From positions 1 to 31,885 of the IMG/VR virus record IMGVR_UViG_3300027522_000018: a stretch of DNA of 31,885 bases. One strand, given 5' to 3'. The stretch comes from a virus. The position numbers were made by a program, and so were the translations under genes. The notes beneath the pieces are model-generated. The model saw nothing but the letters and a program-made list of their open reading frames with translations, ran no database searches and was not told where the DNA came from. This document shows, in pieces, positions 30,328 to 31,885 of the stretch (its first letter is position 1; every line of letters begins with the position of its first letter).

Positions 30328-30624
30328 ATGAATTATATTACACCAATCAAAACAGAATTAGACGCTAAGATGCATATTGAATGTATTTCATTTCTAAACC
30401 AAAACAATATATACAAGTCGCCAAGGTGGTTCAATGTAAATAACTTTGACTATTACACTAATACTTTAAAAATTCAAAGCACTCAAAATAGTGGTTTATT
30501 TTTTACTGTAGACTGCAAGCATATGAATATAGGCTATTTTGATAGTTCTGAATTTTGGGTTCAATTTAAAGAATACAGAACCGATTTTTTACTTGAAAAT
30601 TTTCCTCAAATAGACGTTTATTAA
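30328..30624 (+). CDS. hypothetical protein (98 aa)
   Basis: This protein is rich in aromatic residues and has a mixed strand/helix pattern (FNVNNFDYYTNTLKIQSTQN, then FTVDCKHMNIGYFDSSEFWV). It has no known domain. It directly follows the 30075 gene, with the same codon style, and is probably co-translated. Confidence 0.6.
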   Translation: MNYITPIKTELDAKMHIECISFLNQNNIYKSPRWFNVNNFDYYTNTLKIQSTQNSGLFFTVDCKHMNIGYFDSSEFWVQFKEYRTDFLLENFPQIDVY

Positions 30625-30664
30625 ATTAAACCTAAATTAACAACAACCTTAAAAAACCTAAATC

Positions 30665-30985
30665 ATGAAAACAAGTAAAACAGCTAAACAAGCCTGGCAG
30701 CTAAGTAATTTAAGACAAATTAAAGTGTCTTTTAACGGTCCTACTAATTCTAGAGGTGCCAGGGTTTGTATATCTGAGCCGAGCCGAGATAATAACGAGT
30801 CCACACAAAGAAAGTATTTTTCTTACTCTTATAAGTATGGCAATATTTTAGAACAAGCTTATAACCTTCTAAAATTTAACGGGTGGAACGTCATTTGCCG
30901 TACATCCGATAAAGACTCGTATACTTTTCTTTGTGATAATTGGAGTGATGAATTCCTTGAAATTAAAAACCTTAAAACTACCTAA
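30665..30985 (+). CDS. hypothetical basic protein (106 aa)
   Basis: The N-terminus is basic (MKTSKTAKQAWQLSNLRQIK) and is followed by beta segments (VSFNGPTNSRGARVCISEPS) and a helical end region (AYNLLKFNGWNVICRTSDKD). Proteins of this look occur in Bacteroidetes mobile elements, but I cannot name a family. It has its own A-rich leader with ACCTAAATC, the same as for the 30075 gene. Confidence 0.6.
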   Translation: MKTSKTAKQAWQLSNLRQIKVSFNGPTNSRGARVCISEPSRDNNESTQRKYFSYSYKYGNILEQAYNLLKFNGWNVICRTSDKDSYTFLCDNWSDEFLEIKNLKTT

Positions 30986-30986
30986 G

Positions 30987-31244
30987 ATGATAACAACCGA
31001 AAATATAAAAGATTATTTTGACTTACTTACTGAGTCCGATATAAACGAAGCTATTAATAGTGATGTAGATTACATAGGTTGCTATATTAATGGATACGGA
31101 TACGTTTATGCCATCCCTATGGATACAAACGATTGTGATGAAGATTTGATTTCTATGGGAGGCTTCAAATGTGACAAATACGACTTTTTACGCTTATTTC
31201 AGGAAAGCGAAAGCCTAAACCCTTGGTTAATCGACTTATTATAA
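30987..31244 (+). CDS. hypothetical acidic protein (85 aa)
   Basis: I chose the ATG at 30987, one base after the previous stop, over an in-frame ATG at 30933 that lies inside the previous gene. The product is acidic (TTENIKDYFDLLTESDINEA, then AIPMDTNDCDEDLISMGGFK). Small acidic early proteins often mimic DNA or bind host enzymes; here that is only a suggestion. No family is recognised. Confidence 0.6.
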   Translation: MITTENIKDYFDLLTESDINEAINSDVDYIGCYINGYGYVYAIPMDTNDCDEDLISMGGFKCDKYDFLRLFQESESLNPWLIDLL

Positions 31245-31264
31245 ACCTACTAAATTACTTTAAG

Positions 31265-31633
31265 ATGTATAAAATAACCCAAAAACAAAAGCAGTCTAAT
31301 AATTGGTTCGGATTGAAACGAGCCGACAAGGTAACGGTTTACGAATTTTCTACTTATAATAAGGCTTTAATATTTGCACTTAGCGAACAAATACAATTCT
31401 TTTATTGTCATATTGAGAACGTTAAAACAATCCGTAAAACTTACTCTAGGTATTTAACTTGCATACAATTTTGCAAAAAAGCAGCTAAGAATACGCTACA
31501 TTACACAGGAACAAGTACAACCAAAAATTTAGATTTGAAAAACTTGTATTATTACTATGTAAATAGTAACAACTTGCATAGAATCGAGAAATTTGTAATT
31601 GATTTACCAGAACCTAAAAAAAGAACGCAATGA
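31265..31633 (+). CDS. hypothetical basic protein (122 aa)
   Basis: The ATG at 31265 is preferred because the in-frame ATG at 31223 would overlap the previous gene. The protein is basic and rich in Tyr, Asn and Lys (KITQKQKQSNNWFGLKRADK, then KTYSRYLTCIQFCKKAAKNT). No family is recognised. It ends in an ATGA-type overlap with the next gene. Confidence 0.6.
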   Translation: MYKITQKQKQSNNWFGLKRADKVTVYEFSTYNKALIFALSEQIQFFYCHIENVKTIRKTYSRYLTCIQFCKKAAKNTLHYTGTSTTKNLDLKNLYYYYVNSNNLHRIEKFVIDLPEPKKRTQ

Positions 31634-31812
31634 AACTATATACCAAGAAAGGAAAACTCACAAGTTACGCATTACATTGCGGTTATATTGCTTGGGTGAA
31701 CGGCTATTCATTACAGGTACAATTTAACCAGTACGTCGTAAAAGGTTATAATTTAGAAGATATTTACTTTGAAACTATAACCGAAGCCCGAAAATATATA
31801 AACAGCTTGTAG
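31630..31812 (+). CDS. hypothetical protein (60 aa)
   Basis: This small basic, Tyr-rich protein (KLYTKKGKLTSYALHCGYIA, then GYNLEDIYFETITEARKYIN) starts within the stop of the preceding gene. It has a compact strand-helix pattern like short domains found singly in Bacteroidetes elements, but no function is known. About 60 A-rich bases follow before the last start codon of the window. Confidence 0.55.
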   Translation: MKLYTKKGKLTSYALHCGYIAWVNGYSLQVQFNQYVVKGYNLEDIYFETITEARKYINSL

Positions 31813-31871
31813 TAATTTAACCCACAACAAATTTAAACAGAATCAATTTAAACCGATAAAAACTAAAAACG

Positions 31872-31885
31872 ATGAAATACTTTAA
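31872..31885 (+). CDS. possible start of a further gene, cut by the window edge
   Basis: ATG AAA TAC TTT AA follows an A-rich leader (AAACTAAAAACG) like those of other genes in the block. Only four codons are visible. If the window is a circular genome, the frame would continue into position 1 and end at a TAA near 53-55. Confidence 0.3.

Noticed and set aside
1-31885. CRISPR array, insertion-sequence transposase, integrase or CI-type repressor
   Set aside because: No regular repeat-spacer pattern and no protein with these families' motifs was found in the translated frames that I read.

Overview
This window reads as a tailed bacteriophage genome, complete or nearly so, that infects a member of the Bacteroidota, most likely a flavobacterium. 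The DNA is AT-rich. The -7 boxes that can be found fit the Bacteroidetes form TAnnTTTG, most genes lack a Shine-Dalgarno sequence and instead have A/T-rich leaders, and several proteins belong to types common in flavobacterial phages (DUF3127-like SSB, BspA-type repeats, a TTG-started HK97-type portal). A TP901-type tape measure, a lambda-like G/GT frameshift and the absence of a sheath gene indicate a siphovirus with a long non-contractile tail. No integrase, excisionase or CI-type repressor was recognised, so nothing here shows a temperate lifestyle.

The layout has four blocks. (1) Positions 93-3026, minus strand: small genes of unknown function, an orphan DNA methyltransferase that appears to sit in an integron-cassette-like unit, and a DnaA-domain-IV-like protein. 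(2) Positions 3398-21668, plus strand: the late operon, running from a degenerate GIY-YIG protein through TerS, a second methyltransferase, TerL, a sigma-factor-like protein, portal, protease, capsid, connectors, major tail protein, the frameshifted tail chaperone, tape measure and tail-tip proteins to small membrane proteins, a DUF5675-like protein, HNH nuclease and T7-type Holliday-junction resolvase. (3) Positions 29622 down to 21670, minus strand: replication and recombination, with a RecE-like exonuclease, another DnaA-domain-IV protein, SSB, replisome organiser, RecA/DnaB-fold helicase, an ABC-ATPase/GNAT fusion, small genes, a MazG-like fragment and a PD-(D/E)XK nuclease. (4) Positions 30075-31885, plus strand: unrecognised small proteins behind a strong promoter. 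Divergent control regions lie at 3027-3397 and 29623-30074; the second holds a perfect palindrome and a G-quadruplex-type run.

The likely programme is: blocks 3 and 4 are expressed early from TAnnTTTG promoters, the DnaA-like, initiator, helicase and SSB proteins replicate the DNA, RecE and the endonucleases process it, and the late operon builds and fills the capsid. Three candidates for base modification (two methyltransferases and the ABC-GNAT fusion) suggest that genome modification or restriction evasion matters to this phage. The least ordinary parts are the ABC-GNAT fusion, the attC-like structures around the first methyltransferase, the two stand-alone DnaA-domain-IV proteins and the duplicated gene-end scars between small genes.
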